Shown here piece by piece: positions 16,137 through 23,665 of a DNA stretch of 64,000 bases. Under the pieces are notes generated by a model. It was not told the DNA's origin. It made no database searches and saw only the letters and a program-made list of their open reading frames with translations. The DNA lies in assembly GCF_008802405.1 (NCBI RefSeq), contig NZ_VZDO01000001.1, positions 248,001-312,000 of the forward strand, in the 5' to 3' direction. Made by a program: the position numbers and the translations under genes. Within the stretch, counting starts at the first letter, position 1; every line of letters begins with the position of its first letter. This stretch comes from Plantimonas leprariae. Lineage in GTDB: Bacteria; Pseudomonadota; Alphaproteobacteria; Rhizobiales; Rhizobiaceae.

Positions 16137-17465
16137 CTAGAAGCCGGCTTTGCCCGGATACCAGTCGGTGCCGGCGAGCGGAACCTTCGCCATCGCGGCG
16201 GCCTCCATCGTGAGGGCGCAGAGATCTTCCGGCTCGAGGTTGTGCAGGTGATTCTTGCCGCAGGCCCGCGCGATGGTCTGCGCTTCCAGCGTCATCACCT
16301 TGAGGTAGTTGGCGAGCCGCCGTCCGGCGAGTTCGGGGTCGAGGCGGGTCATCAGTTCGGGGTCCTGCGTCGTGATGCCGGCCGGATCCTTGCCCTCGTG
16401 CCAGTCGTCGTAGGCGCCCGACGTCGACCCGAGCTTGCGGTATTCCTCCTCCCACTTCGGGTCGTTGTCGCCGATGGCGATCAGCGCCGCCGTGCCGATC
16501 GACACCGCGTCGGCCCCGAGCGCCAAGGCCTTCGCGACGTCGGCACCGCTGCGGATGCCGCCCGAGACGACGAGCTGGACCTTGCGATGATATCCGAGGT
16601 CCTGCAGCGCCTGCACGGCCGGGCGGATGCAGGCGAGGGTCGGCTGGCCGACATGCTCGATGAAGACGTCCTGCGTCGCGGCGGTGCCGCCCTGCATACC
16701 GTCGAGCACCACCACGTCCGCGCCGCTCTTCACCGCGAGCGCCGTATCGTAGTAGGGACGCGCGCCGCCGACCTTGACGTAGATCGGCTTCTCCCAGTCG
16801 GTGATCTCGCGCAGTTCCCCGATCTTGATCTCCAGGTCGTCCGGCCCGGTCCAGTCCGGATGGCGGCAGGCCGAGCGCTGGTCGATGCCCTTCGGCAGGT
16901 CGCGCATCTTGGCGACGCGGTCCGAGATCTTCTGCCCGAGCAGCATGCCGCCGCCGCCGGGCTTGGCGCCCTGGCCGACCACGATCTCGATCGCGTCGGC
17001 GCGGCGCAGGTCCTTGGGGTTCATGCCGTAGCGGGACGGCAGGTACTGATAGACGAGGAGCTTCGAGTGGCCGCGCTCCTCGTCGGTCATGCCGCCGTCG
17101 CCGGTGGTGGTGGACGTGCCGGCGACCGTCGCGCCACGCCCGAGCGCCTCCTTGGCGTTGGCCGACAGCGAGCCGAAGCTCATCCCGGCGATCGTGACCG
17201 GGATCTTCAGCTCGATCGGCTTCTTCGCGAAGCGCGTGCCGAGCGTCACCGCCGTCTCGCAGCGCTCGCGGTAGCCCTCCAGCGGGTAGCGCGAGATCGA
17301 GGCGCCGAGGAAAAGGAGGTCGTCGAAATGCGGGACCTTGCGCTTCGCACCCCAGCCGCGGATGTCGTAGATGCCGGTCGCCGCCGCCCGGCGGATCTCG
17401 GCCATGGTCTGGTCGTCGAAGGTCGCGGACTTGCGCGGCGGCATCGGCGGGTTGTGGTAGGTCAT
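16137..17465 (-). CDS. mgsC: N-methylglutamate synthase subunit C (FMN-dependent glutamate-synthase domain, GlxD/GltB2-like)
   Basis: A 442-residue protein equivalent to the FMN/TIM-barrel synthase domain of glutamate synthase. Recognisable segments are IPVTIAGMSFGSLSANAKEALGRGA, TTTGDGGM, EIVVGQGAKPGGGGMLLG, VDVVVLDGMQGGTAA (as ADVVVLDGMQGG) and LVVSGGIRSGADVAKALALGADAVSIGTAALIA. The family forms N-methylglutamate together with MgsA and MgsB, using gamma-glutamylmethylamide or methylamine plus glutamate. GGAGAG precedes the ATG. It sits between mgsB and gmaS. In rhizobial annotation it is glxD. Confidence 0.92.
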   Translation of the reverse strand: MTYHNPPMPPRKSATFDDQTMAEIRRAAATGIYDIRGWGAKRKVPHFDDLLFLGASISRYPLEGYRERCETAVTLGTRFAKKPIELKIPVTIAGMSFGSLSANAKEALGRGATVAGTSTTTGDGGMTDEERGHSKLLVYQYLPSRYGMNPKDLRRADAIEIVVGQGAKPGGGGMLLGQKISDRVAKMRDLPKGIDQRSACRHPDWTGPDDLEIKIGELREITDWEKPIYVKVGGARPYYDTALAVKSGADVVVLDGMQGGTAATQDVFIEHVGQPTLACIRPAVQALQDLGYHRKVQLVVSGGIRSGADVAKALALGADAVSIGTAALIAIGDNDPKWEEEYRKLGSTSGAYDDWHEGKDPAGITTQDPELMTRLDPELAGRRLANYLKVMTLEAQTIARACGKNHLHNLEPEDLCALTMEAAAMAKVPLAGTDWYPGKAGF

Positions 17466-17483
17466 CGCCGGCTCTCCTTGGAT

Positions 17484-18170
17484 TCAGTAGGCTTCGGCGT
17501 TGTCGATGTTGAACGTGTAGAGTTTGCGCGCCGAGCCGTAGCGCCGGAACTCCTCGGGCCGGACGCCCTCGACGCCGCCCCGGCTCAGGAGCCCCGACAG
17601 GAGTTCCAGGTGTTCGGGGCGCATCTCCTTCTCGACGCAGTCGGCGCCGAGGCTCTTCACCGTGCCGCGCACGAAGAGCTTGGCCTCGTAGAGCGAGTCG
17701 CCCAGCGCCTCGCCGGCGTCGCCGCAGACCACCAGGGCGCCGGACTGCGCCATGAAGGCGGACATGTGCCCGATCGAGCCGTGGACGACGATGTCGATGC
17801 CCTTCATCGAGATGCCGCAGCGCGACGCCGCGTTGCCCTTGATGACGAGGAGGCCGCCGCGACCGGTCGCGCCGGCATATTGCGAGGCGTCGCCCTCGAT
17901 CACCACCGTGCCGCTCATCATGTTCTCGGCGACGCCCGGCCCGGCCGAGCCGTGCACCGTCACGGTGCCGCCGTCGTTCATGCCGGCGCAGTAGTAGCCG
18001 ACCGAGCCGCGCACGTCGACCGACACCGGCGAATCGATTCCGACGGCGACCGAATGGTGGCCGCGCGGGTTCACCACCTCGAAGGCGGTGTCGTTGGCGC
18101 CCTCGCGCAGGGCGTGGAGCGCCTGGTTGAACTCCCTGAGCGGCGTGACGGCGAGGTCGTAATGCGGCAT
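17484..18170 (-). CDS. mgsB: N-methylglutamate synthase subunit B (GXGXG glutamate-synthase domain, GlxC-like)
   Basis: A 228-residue right-handed beta-helix protein matching the C-terminal domain of glutamate synthase large subunits. Repeated glycine motifs VDVRGSVGYYCAGMNDGGTVTVHGSAGPGVAENMMSG are followed by VVIEGDASQYAGATGRGGLLVIKGNAASRCGISMKG, the GXGXG pattern. Start ATG 18170 gives the family length. It lies between mgsA and mgsC (19 to 30 base spacers), so the three domains of a classical glutamate synthase are encoded as separate polypeptides in one operon. Confidence 0.92.
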   Translation of the reverse strand: MPHYDLAVTPLREFNQALHALREGANDTAFEVVNPRGHHSVAVGIDSPVSVDVRGSVGYYCAGMNDGGTVTVHGSAGPGVAENMMSGTVVIEGDASQYAGATGRGGLLVIKGNAASRCGISMKGIDIVVHGSIGHMSAFMAQSGALVVCGDAGEALGDSLYEAKLFVRGTVKSLGADCVEKEMRPEHLELLSGLLSRGGVEGVRPEEFRRYGSARKLYTFNIDNAEAY

Positions 18171-18199
18171 CGAACGCGAGTCCCCCGTATTCTCGATCC

Positions 18200-19108
18200 T
18201 CAGGCGGCCTGCCGCTGGTCCCAGAAGTAGACGGTCGCCGGTTCCGGCTCCCAGACCCGCGCGTCCTCGATACCCGGCAGGCCGACGAGGGCCCGGTACT
18301 CCGAACCGAAGGCGACGTACTGGTCGGTCTCGGCCATCACCGCGGGCTTGCAGGCGATCGGGTCGCGCACCACGCCGAAGCCGGACTTGGTGCCGACTAC
18401 GAAGGTGAAGAAGCCGTCGAGGTCGCTGAGCGCCCCTTCGAGCGCTTGGCCCAGGTCCTTGCCCTTGGCCATCTCGCCGGTGAGATAGGCGGCGGCGACC
18501 TCCGAATCGTTCTGCGTCTCGAAGGTCATGCCCTTGGCGCGCAACTCGCGGCGCAGGTTGTTGTGGTTCGACAGGGAGCCGTTGTGGACGAGGCACTGGT
18601 CCGCGCCGGTCGAGAACGGGTGGGCGCCGAGCGTCGTCACCGCCGATTCGGTCGCCATGCGTGTGTGGCCGATCCCGTGCGTGCCGCCCATCGCAGCGAT
18701 GCCGAAGCGCTCGACGACGTCGCGCGGCAGGCCGGTCTCCTTGTAGATCTCGACGCTCTCGCCGCTGCCCATCACGCGGAGGTCCTCGGAAACGTCCTTC
18801 AGCGCCGCGCGTACCGCGTCGAGCCTGTCGGCGGCCACCGTGACGACGGCGTGCGTGCTTTTCACCTCGACCTTCGCCGTCCCGCCGGAGGCCTCGGCCA
18901 GCCGCTCGGCGAGACCGGCGAAGTCGCGCTCGGGCCGCGCCGACTGCACGGTGATCTTGGCCGTGCCGCCGGCGGCCCCGCCGTAGATCGCGATGCCGGC
19001 CGAATCGGGACCACGGTCCGTCATCGTCACCAGCATCTCGGACAGGAGCTTGCCGAGCTGCGGCTCCAGCGAAGGATCCTTCAGGAAGAGACCGACGATT
19101 CCGCACAT
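18200..19108 (-). CDS. mgsA: N-methylglutamate synthase subunit A (class II glutamine amidotransferase domain, GlxB-like)
   Basis: A 302-residue Ntn-type amidotransferase. MCGIVGLF puts the nucleophile cysteine at residue 2 after methionine removal, supporting the ATG at 19108 with GGAGG 7 bases upstream; an upstream in-frame start would bury the cysteine. HTRMATESAVTTLGAHPFS, VHNGSLSNHNNLRRELRAKG and NDSEVAAAYLTGEMAKG are the conserved amidotransferase segments. It hydrolyses the gamma-amide of its substrate and channels the released amine to MgsC. It is the first gene of mgsABC-gmaS and diverges from the small-membrane-protein/permease operon across a 284-base promoter region. Confidence 0.92.
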   Translation of the reverse strand: MCGIVGLFLKDPSLEPQLGKLLSEMLVTMTDRGPDSAGIAIYGGAAGGTAKITVQSARPERDFAGLAERLAEASGGTAKVEVKSTHAVVTVAADRLDAVRAALKDVSEDLRVMGSGESVEIYKETGLPRDVVERFGIAAMGGTHGIGHTRMATESAVTTLGAHPFSTGADQCLVHNGSLSNHNNLRRELRAKGMTFETQNDSEVAAAYLTGEMAKGKDLGQALEGALSDLDGFFTFVVGTKSGFGVVRDPIACKPAVMAETDQYVAFGSEYRALVGLPGIEDARVWEPEPATVYFWDQRQAA

Positions 19109-19182
19109 GACCGAACCTCCGAGCAGGGATGACGAAGTGATGACGGATCGCTCACCCGAAATCAATCGGTAAGAATAAAAAA

Positions 19183-19200
19183 TTCTCCAGAAGAACTATA
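19183..19200 (-). promoter_or_regulatory. Candidate -10 box and operator of the mgs operon
   Basis: Read on the minus strand, TATAGT (19195-19200) is a good -10 candidate about 90 bases before mgsA. The adjacent inverted repeat TTCT-N5-AGAA (19183-19195) would overlap the transcription start, a usual place for a repressor. No convincing -35 is visible, which would fit an activator-dependent promoter. Inference from position and sequence only. Confidence 0.3.
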
Positions 19201-19274
19201 ACGGCTCGACGCACCGGGTGCTGCGTTCGCCCGATGCGTGACACGCCTTTCCATACCTCGCAACCTTAGGCTTT

Positions 19275-19293
19275 TGTGCTGCAGCGCAGCACA
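19275..19293. promoter_or_regulatory. 19-bp inverted repeat in the mgs/permease divergent promoter region
   Basis: TGTGCTGC-AGC-GCAGCACA is a perfect 8+8 palindrome with a 3-base centre. It lies 8 bases upstream of a TTGACA -35 box of the rightward operon and about 75 bases upstream of the leftward -10, in the middle of the 284-base divergent region. Size, symmetry and place fit an operator for a dimeric regulator acting on both operons. The GlxA-family or XRE-cupin regulator nearby are candidates; neither is shown. Confidence 0.45.
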
Positions 19294-19301
19294 TCCTTCG
19301 C

Positions 19302-19330
19302 TTGACAATCCGTCGCAGCCGGCACGAAAT
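19302..19330 (+). promoter_or_regulatory. Candidate promoter of the small membrane protein/permease operon
   Basis: TTGACA (19302-19307) matches the -35 consensus fully; CGAAAT (19325-19330) at 17-base spacing is a weak -10. Expected transcription start is near 19337, about 55 bases before the first gene. The weak -10 suggests dependence on an activator. Confidence 0.4.
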
Positions 19331-19343
19331 TCCTCGGAGGTAA

Positions 19344-19361
19344 GTTTCTTGCCTGAGAAAC
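19344..19361. promoter_or_regulatory. Inverted repeat GTTTCT-N6-AGAAAC in the leader of the permease operon
   Basis: A perfect 6+6 inverted repeat with a 6-base centre, lying just after the predicted start site and 31 bases before the ATG at 19393. The overlapping nonamer GTAAGTTTC (19340-19348) recurs at 23740-23748 upstream of the second permease. The arms resemble TTCT/AGAA elements at the mgs promoter. It is a candidate repressor site. Confidence 0.35.
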
Positions 19362-19392
19362 AACAAGGCGAAAACGCCGCGGGAGGGGATTC

Positions 19393-19713
19393 ATGGCCGT
19401 CACGCTCGGATCGGAGACTCATGCGCTGTCGCTGGCGGCGAGAATCGATCGGATGCATCGCCGCGACCGGCTCGGCGCGCTCACCTTCGTCGCGGCGCTC
19501 TGGTTCGTCCTCCTTTTCGTGCTGGTGACGATCTGGCCGCACATCACGGACGGCGCGATCCGCGCGATCCTCGCGGTGTGCGGTGCCGGGCTCCTGATCC
19601 TCAACACGGCGGCGATCTTCGCGATGCTCCGGCACTACGAGAGCGACAAGGAATTCATCTACGGGCTCGATCTGACGCATCTCGACGAGATGCGCCGGCG
19701 CAAGCGCGCCTGA
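19393..19713 (+). CDS. Small two-helix membrane protein
   Basis: A 106-residue protein with two hydrophobic helices, about residues 23-48 (LGALTFVAALWFVLLFVLVTIW) and 55-78 (ILAVCGAGLLILNTAAIFAML), flanked by an N-terminal amphipathic LAARIDRMHRRDR stretch and a basic C-terminus MRRRKRA. The start is supported by GGGAGGGG 4 bases upstream. It is the first gene of a tightly spaced rightward operon (spacers of 14 to 26 bases) leading to an ethanolamine-permease-like transporter. I do not recognise the family; the context suggests an accessory membrane subunit or assembly factor. Confidence 0.75.
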   Translation: MAVTLGSETHALSLAARIDRMHRRDRLGALTFVAALWFVLLFVLVTIWPHITDGAIRAILAVCGAGLLILNTAAIFAMLRHYESDKEFIYGLDLTHLDEMRRRKRA

Positions 19714-19727
19714 GGGAGGGGACTGCG

Positions 19728-20105
19728 ATGGCCTATCAACCGCCGAAACAGGGCGCGCTCGCGCAGATCGTCGACGTCGTCGTCCTCCTGGCGATGACGA
19801 TCGGCGCGCTCTACGTGCCGCTCTATCTCGGCCTCGCGGGCGCCACGAAGACGCCGCGTCCGATCCAGAACCCGACATGGGAGGCGCTCGGCCAGAACGG
19901 CGCCGAGCAGGCGCAGTGGGCCGCGCTCGGCATCACCGATCCGGCTGCCGCCAACGACGTCATCACCGCGCGCTTCGACTACACCTTCTCCTGGGCCGCC
20001 CTCGTCGTGATGGCCGTCCTGGTGATCGGCTACTTCGTGCTGGTGGTCCGCTTGTCGGACAGGGAATACCGCGAAGTCATCGAAGAACGCTTCGGCCGCA
20101 AGTAG
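19728..20105 (+). CDS. Small two-helix membrane protein
   Basis: A 125-residue protein with helices at about residues 10-32 (IVDVVVLLAMTIGALYVPLYLGLA) and 88-110 (FSWAALVVMAVLVIGYFVLVV), separated by about 50 polar residues likely placed in the periplasm, and a charged cytoplasmic tail LSDREYREVIEERFGRK. GGGAGGGGACTGCG precedes the ATG. It is the second gene of the operon, 14 bases after the first. No family recognised. The large polar loop between two helices could contact a periplasmic or transporter partner. Confidence 0.75.
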   Translation: MAYQPPKQGALAQIVDVVVLLAMTIGALYVPLYLGLAGATKTPRPIQNPTWEALGQNGAEQAQWAALGITDPAAANDVITARFDYTFSWAALVVMAVLVIGYFVLVVRLSDREYREVIEERFGRK

Positions 20106-20131
20106 CCGCACATGCCTTGGGAGGGGTGGGG

Positions 20132-20299
20132 ATGGATGTCTGGAATCTGTTCGAATACCTGGCCTGGGGGCTGTCGGCCGTGTTCGCGGGGCACATGCTC
20201 TACGACATGGCGAAGGTCGACACGACCTACAGCAACGAGCTCCTGACCTCGTCGCGCGAGGGCGAGATCGAACTCACCCAAGAACTCCACAAGCTCTAG
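20132..20299 (+). CDS. Very small single-helix protein
   Basis: A 55-residue product with one hydrophobic stretch (LFEYLAWGLSAVFAGHML) followed by an acidic tail (SREGEIELTQELHKL). GGGAGGGGTGGGG lies directly before the ATG at 20132, and the gene ends 12 bases before the permease start, so coupling to the permease is likely. Small single-helix proteins beside transporters often modulate stability or activity; that is analogy, not shown. I do not recognise the family. Confidence 0.7.
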   Translation: MDVWNLFEYLAWGLSAVFAGHMLYDMAKVDTTYSNELLTSSREGEIELTQELHKL

Positions 20300-20311
20300 A
20301 GGGACGCCGCC

Positions 20312-21721
20312 ATGTCCGCGATCCCGCATCAGACGACCGCCGGCGCTCCGGAAGGCGAGCGGCTGCAACTCCTCCGCGTGCTCGGTCCCGGGCACGTCTG
20401 GGCGCTCGGCGTCGGCATCGTCCTCGTCGGCGAATACATGGGCTGGAACTTCGCGGTCGGCAAAGGCGGCATGATCGCCGGCCTCGTCGCGTGCTGGCTG
20501 GCCGGCCTCCTCTACACCTGCGTCGCGATGATCGACTCGGAAGTGACCTCGACGGTGGCGGCGGCCGGCGGGCAGTACGCTCAGGCCAAGCACATCGTCG
20601 GGCCGCTGATGGCCTTCAACGTCGGGCTCTTCCTGGTGATGGCCTACACCATGCTGGAATCCGGCAACGCGATCACGATCGGGGTCCTCCTCGACACCGT
20701 CGCCGGCCTGCAGGGCCACAGCGGGCTGAACCAGCAGCCCTTCATCATTCTGGCGGTGGTGTTCCTCGCCTGGTTGAACTACCGCGGCGTCCTGGCGACG
20801 CTGACCTTCAACCTCGTCATCACCGCGGTGGCCTTCCTCGCGATCATCGTTCTGTTCGTCGCCGTGCAGCTCGGCGTCTCGTCGGTGCCGCTCGACTTCT
20901 CCGCCATCTCGACGGACTCGCTGCCCTACGGCTGGCTCGGCATCCTCGCCGCGCTGCATTTCGGCCTCTGGTACTATCTCGGCGTCGAGGGCACCTGCCA
21001 GGCCGCCGAAGAGGTCCGCTCGCCCGCCCGCTCGCTGCCCTACGGCACGATGGCGAGCATCATGACACTGCTGATCGCCGCGACCCTCACCTGGTACGTG
21101 TGCTCCGGCCTCCTGCCCTGGGAGTATCTCGGCCAGGCCGGAACGCCGATCTTCGACGCGGCGCGCGTCACCGGCTCGACGCCGCTGATGGTGCTGCTCT
21201 TCGTCGGCACGATCTTCTCGACGCTGGCCTCGGCCAACGGCTGCATCAACGACGCCTCGCGCGCCTGGTTCTCGATGGGTCGCGACCGCTACCTGCCGCA
21301 ATGGTTCGGCGCGGTTCACCCGAAGTACCGCACGCCCTATCGCTCGATCGTGTTCTTCGTACCGATCGCGCTGGTCTTCGCGCTCGGCGCCCCGCTCGAC
21401 CAGGTGGTGACGTTCTCGATCCTGTCTGGCCTGCTCGGCTACACATTCATGACGTTCAACATGGTGATGTTCCGCCGCAAATGGCCGCTCGGCAGCATCA
21501 AGCGGGGTTACGTGCACCCGTTCCACCCGTTCCCGGCGATCCTCCTCCTCGCGATCTGCTCGGCGACCTACTTCGCCGTGTTCCTCGGCTACGGCTCGCA
21601 GCTCATCGCGATGATGTGCTTCTACATCCTCGCCTCGCTCTGGTTCCACTTCCGACGCTATCGCTACGTGCGCCGGGGCGACCAGTTCACCATGCCCTGG
21701 CCGCGGCCGGCCGGCTACTGA
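20312..21721 (+). CDS. Ethanolamine-permease-like APC transporter
   Basis: A 469-residue inner-membrane transporter with about twelve helices. LGPGHVWALGVGIVLVGEYMGWNF and KGGMIAGLVACWLAGLLYTCVAM match the N-terminus of the ethanolamine transporter (EAT) branch of the APC superfamily; FGLWYYLGVEGTCQAAEEVRSPARSLP and NGCINDASRAWFSMGRDRYLPQWFG are also typical. Family members import ethanolamine or related amines. It is divergently transcribed from mgsABC-gmaS, so methylamine or another short amine is a reasonable substrate. The three preceding small membrane genes and two following genes are on the same strand with short spacers. Confidence 0.88.
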   Translation: MSAIPHQTTAGAPEGERLQLLRVLGPGHVWALGVGIVLVGEYMGWNFAVGKGGMIAGLVACWLAGLLYTCVAMIDSEVTSTVAAAGGQYAQAKHIVGPLMAFNVGLFLVMAYTMLESGNAITIGVLLDTVAGLQGHSGLNQQPFIILAVVFLAWLNYRGVLATLTFNLVITAVAFLAIIVLFVAVQLGVSSVPLDFSAISTDSLPYGWLGILAALHFGLWYYLGVEGTCQAAEEVRSPARSLPYGTMASIMTLLIAATLTWYVCSGLLPWEYLGQAGTPIFDAARVTGSTPLMVLLFVGTIFSTLASANGCINDASRAWFSMGRDRYLPQWFGAVHPKYRTPYRSIVFFVPIALVFALGAPLDQVVTFSILSGLLGYTFMTFNMVMFRRKWPLGSIKRGYVHPFHPFPAILLLAICSATYFAVFLGYGSQLIAMMCFYILASLWFHFRRYRYVRRGDQFTMPWPRPAGY

Positions 21722-21734
21722 CGGGGCGGCCGCC

Positions 21735-22424
21735 ATGCTGACCGCCGGCATCGCCGTCGCCGCCTCGTGTCTCGCCGGCGGCGCGCTGTGGCGCCTCGCC
21801 GGCCGCGAGCACGCGGCAGCGCTCGCCGCCCGCGGCCGGCTCCTCGACGCGGCGGCGGCGCTCTTTCCGGGCGGGCGGACCGTGATCGGCGCCGACGGTT
21901 TCCCCTGCTTCGCCGCGCCTCGTCCGGGCGGCGGCGAGATCGCCTTGGCGCTCGTCGCCGACACGCTCGTGACGCGGCGCCTGCCGCAGCTCTGGCTGAG
22001 TCTCACCCTTCGCGAGCCGACGCCGTTGCGTGACTTCACGCTCGGGGTTCTGGCGCGCCCGACCGGTGCGGAGTTCTATGCCCTGACGCACGAAATGCCG
22101 GACTGGTTCGAGCCGCCTGCCTCGGACGCGCCGCTGCTCGTGCGCGGCGCGAACCTTTCGGCCGACGCGGCTGCCCGGCACGGGGCCGTGCTCGCCGCAC
22201 TGTTCGAGGACCCGGCGCTGAAGGAAGCGGTGGCGACGCCGCGCGGGGTGCGGGCGGTCCGTCAGGTCCGCCAAGGCGACCGCGGTGCGCATCTGCTGCT
22301 GCGACAGGCGCGCTTCGGCATCGAGCCCGTAGACCGCGATACGTTGCAGGCCGCCTTGCGCGATGCCGAGCACTTGGGCGCGACGCTGCGGACCCGCGCT
22401 CCCCGCCTCGCGGAAGCGGCGTGA
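21735..22424 (+). CDS. Hypothetical protein with N-terminal membrane anchor
   Basis: A 229-residue protein with a hydrophobic N-terminus (LTAGIAVAASCLAGGALW) that may be a membrane anchor or signal sequence, followed by a soluble domain with beta-strand-like segments (EIALALVADTLVTRRLPQLWLSLTL, RDFTLGVLARPTGAEFYAL). The C-terminal part (DPALKEAVATPRGVRAVRQVRQG) is basic and helical. It starts 13 bases after the permease gene and its stop overlaps the start region of the next gene, so it belongs to the same operon. I do not recognise the family. It may belong with the transporter cassette. Confidence 0.7.
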   Translation: MLTAGIAVAASCLAGGALWRLAGREHAAALAARGRLLDAAAALFPGGRTVIGADGFPCFAAPRPGGGEIALALVADTLVTRRLPQLWLSLTLREPTPLRDFTLGVLARPTGAEFYALTHEMPDWFEPPASDAPLLVRGANLSADAAARHGAVLAALFEDPALKEAVATPRGVRAVRQVRQGDRGAHLLLRQARFGIEPVDRDTLQAALRDAEHLGATLRTRAPRLAEAA

Positions 22425-22425
22425 G

Positions 22426-22779
22426 ATGCGTCTGCTGCCCGGCGCCGTCCTGTCCGGAAAGCCTCCCGCTCCTCGCCTCGTGCTGTTTCTGGCGATCGTT
22501 CTTCCCGGCGTTGGTCACATCATGGTGGGCAAGCCGGGACGCGGACTGATCTTCGTCCTCTTCATCGTGCTCTTCGCCCTTCTGACGCTCGCGACGACGA
22601 CTCCGGACCAGTCCTTCGTGGCACGCCATGCCGGCGGTCTCTTCGTCTGGGCCCTGTCGGTCCCCGACGCCTATCGACGGGCGCGGCTCCTGGCTGCCGT
22701 CTGGAAAGTCCGGCGTGGTGCGTGCGAGATCAGCCGGAGCGCGCCTGCGGATAGGAGATCAGCGACAGATAGCGGCTAG
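22426..22779 (+). CDS. Small membrane protein, last gene of the permease operon
   Basis: A 117-residue protein with hydrophobic segments at about residues 17-36 (RLVLFLAIVLPGVGHIMVG), 41-62 (LIFVLFIVLFALLTLATTT) and 69-82 (ARHAGGLFVWALSV). The ATG at 22426 follows the preceding stop by one base. LPGVGHIMVGKPGRGLI and SVPDAYRRARLLAA resemble small membrane proteins often annotated as DUF5683 or TM2-like, but I am not certain. The last 50 bases overlap the convergent XRE-cupin regulator gene. Confidence 0.6.
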   Translation: MRLLPGAVLSGKPPAPRLVLFLAIVLPGVGHIMVGKPGRGLIFVLFIVLFALLTLATTTPDQSFVARHAGGLFVWALSVPDAYRRARLLAAVWKVRRGACEISRSAPADRRSATDSG

Positions 22780-23434
22780 GCAGCACCACCAGTTCCTCGG
22801 GTCCGTGCGGTGCGTCGGCATCGAAGAACAGGCTGTCTCCGGGGCGCATGTGGAAGCGCCGGTTGCCGTGTCGGTAAATCACCTCGCCCTCCAGCATGTA
22901 CAGGAACTCCATGCCGGTATGCTGGAAGGTCGGGAAGACGTCGGAGGCCGCCGTCAGCGTGATAAGGTACGGTTCGACCGTGACGCCGCTGGTGTTCTCG
23001 TGGATATGACCCAGGAGATTGTACTGATGGCCGGCCCGCGTGCCGCGGCGTTCCAGTTCGATCCCCTCTCCGGCGCGCACGAAAACGGCGTTCCGCTCCT
23101 CCTCGTAGCGCTTCAGGAAGGCGGTCAACGGCACGCCAAGCGCGCGGGACAGCGTTTGAAGGGTCGTCAGCGACGGGGAGATGTTGCCGTTCTCGATCTT
23201 CGACAGCATCCCCAGCGACAGGCCGGTCGACGCCGCGAGATCGGCGACCGTTATGCCGAGTGCCCTGCGGTACGACCGAACCTCGTGGCCGATCGCGAGT
23301 TCGAGGTTGTTTTCCCGCGGCTCGCGCACCGCGTGCGGATCCTGCAGGAGCCCCGTTCGCGCCGTCGCGCCGGGACGGGAGCTTCCTGCATCGATGCCGG
23401 GCTCGGACGACGGCTCCTTTTCACGACGCTTCAT
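22730..23434 (-). CDS. XRE-family regulator with C-terminal cupin domain
   Basis: A 234-residue regulator. Residues about 45-105 form an XRE helix-turn-helix (IGHEVRSYRRALGITVADLAASTGLSLGMLSKIENG), and the C-terminal half is a cupin_2 sensor (PTFQHTGMEFLYMLEGEVIYRHGNRRFHMRPGDSLFFDADAPHGPEEL). Proteins of this type often control small-molecule or amine catabolism and bind a ligand in the cupin. It is divergent from the APC permease-dmm-tmm-tdm operon across a 418-base region, so it is the most likely regulator of trimethylamine use. The ATG at 23434 is used; a TTG nine codons upstream is possible. Its 3' end overlaps the convergent membrane-protein gene. Confidence 0.85.
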   Translation of the reverse strand: MKRREKEPSSEPGIDAGSSRPGATARTGLLQDPHAVREPRENNLELAIGHEVRSYRRALGITVADLAASTGLSLGMLSKIENGNISPSLTTLQTLSRALGVPLTAFLKRYEEERNAVFVRAGEGIELERRGTRAGHQYNLLGHIHENTSGVTVEPYLITLTAASDVFPTFQHTGMEFLYMLEGEVIYRHGNRRFHMRPGDSLFFDADAPHGPEELVVLPSRYLSLISYPQARSG

Positions 23435-23609
23435 GCGGTTCCGCTTGGTGAAGAGAGGCAACAGTTATCTCACAGGGGAATTTTGTCGACCTCTGGAGAC
23501 GACGCCGGGCACGAACGCGCCTCCAACGTCAGGAGACGGAGGCATGTCGACCGCCCAGATCCCGCATGCAAGGAAGTATTCCCCGTCGTTGCATTCGGAT
23601 TTCGGGAGA

Positions 23610-23633
23610 AATTTCTTTTCCCATGAGGAAATT
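23610..23633. promoter_or_regulatory. Inverted repeat AATTTC-N12-GAAATT next to the trimethylamine operon promoter
   Basis: Perfect 6-base arms at 23610-23615 and 23628-23633, ending 3 bases before the -35 box. Each arm sits in its own near-palindrome (GAAATTTC and GGAAATTCC), so it may be two adjacent half-operators. The position suits an activator or a repressor. The adjacent XRE-cupin regulator is the obvious candidate, unproven. Confidence 0.4.
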
Positions 23634-23636
23634 CCT

Positions 23637-23665
23637 TTGACAGGTAAAAATCGGCGGATCATGAT
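23637..23665 (+). promoter_or_regulatory. Candidate sigma-70 promoter of the trimethylamine operon
   Basis: TTGACA (23637-23642) matches the -35 consensus and CATGAT (23660-23665), 17 bases away, matches four of six -10 positions. The predicted start is near 23672, about 180 bases before the permease ATG. The element directly abuts the inverted repeat at 23610-23633. Confidence 0.5.

Noticed and set aside
19313-19336. Possible sigma-54 promoter (GGCACG) upstream of the permease operon
   Set aside because: The -12 GC element is not at the required distance; only the -24 half resembles the consensus.
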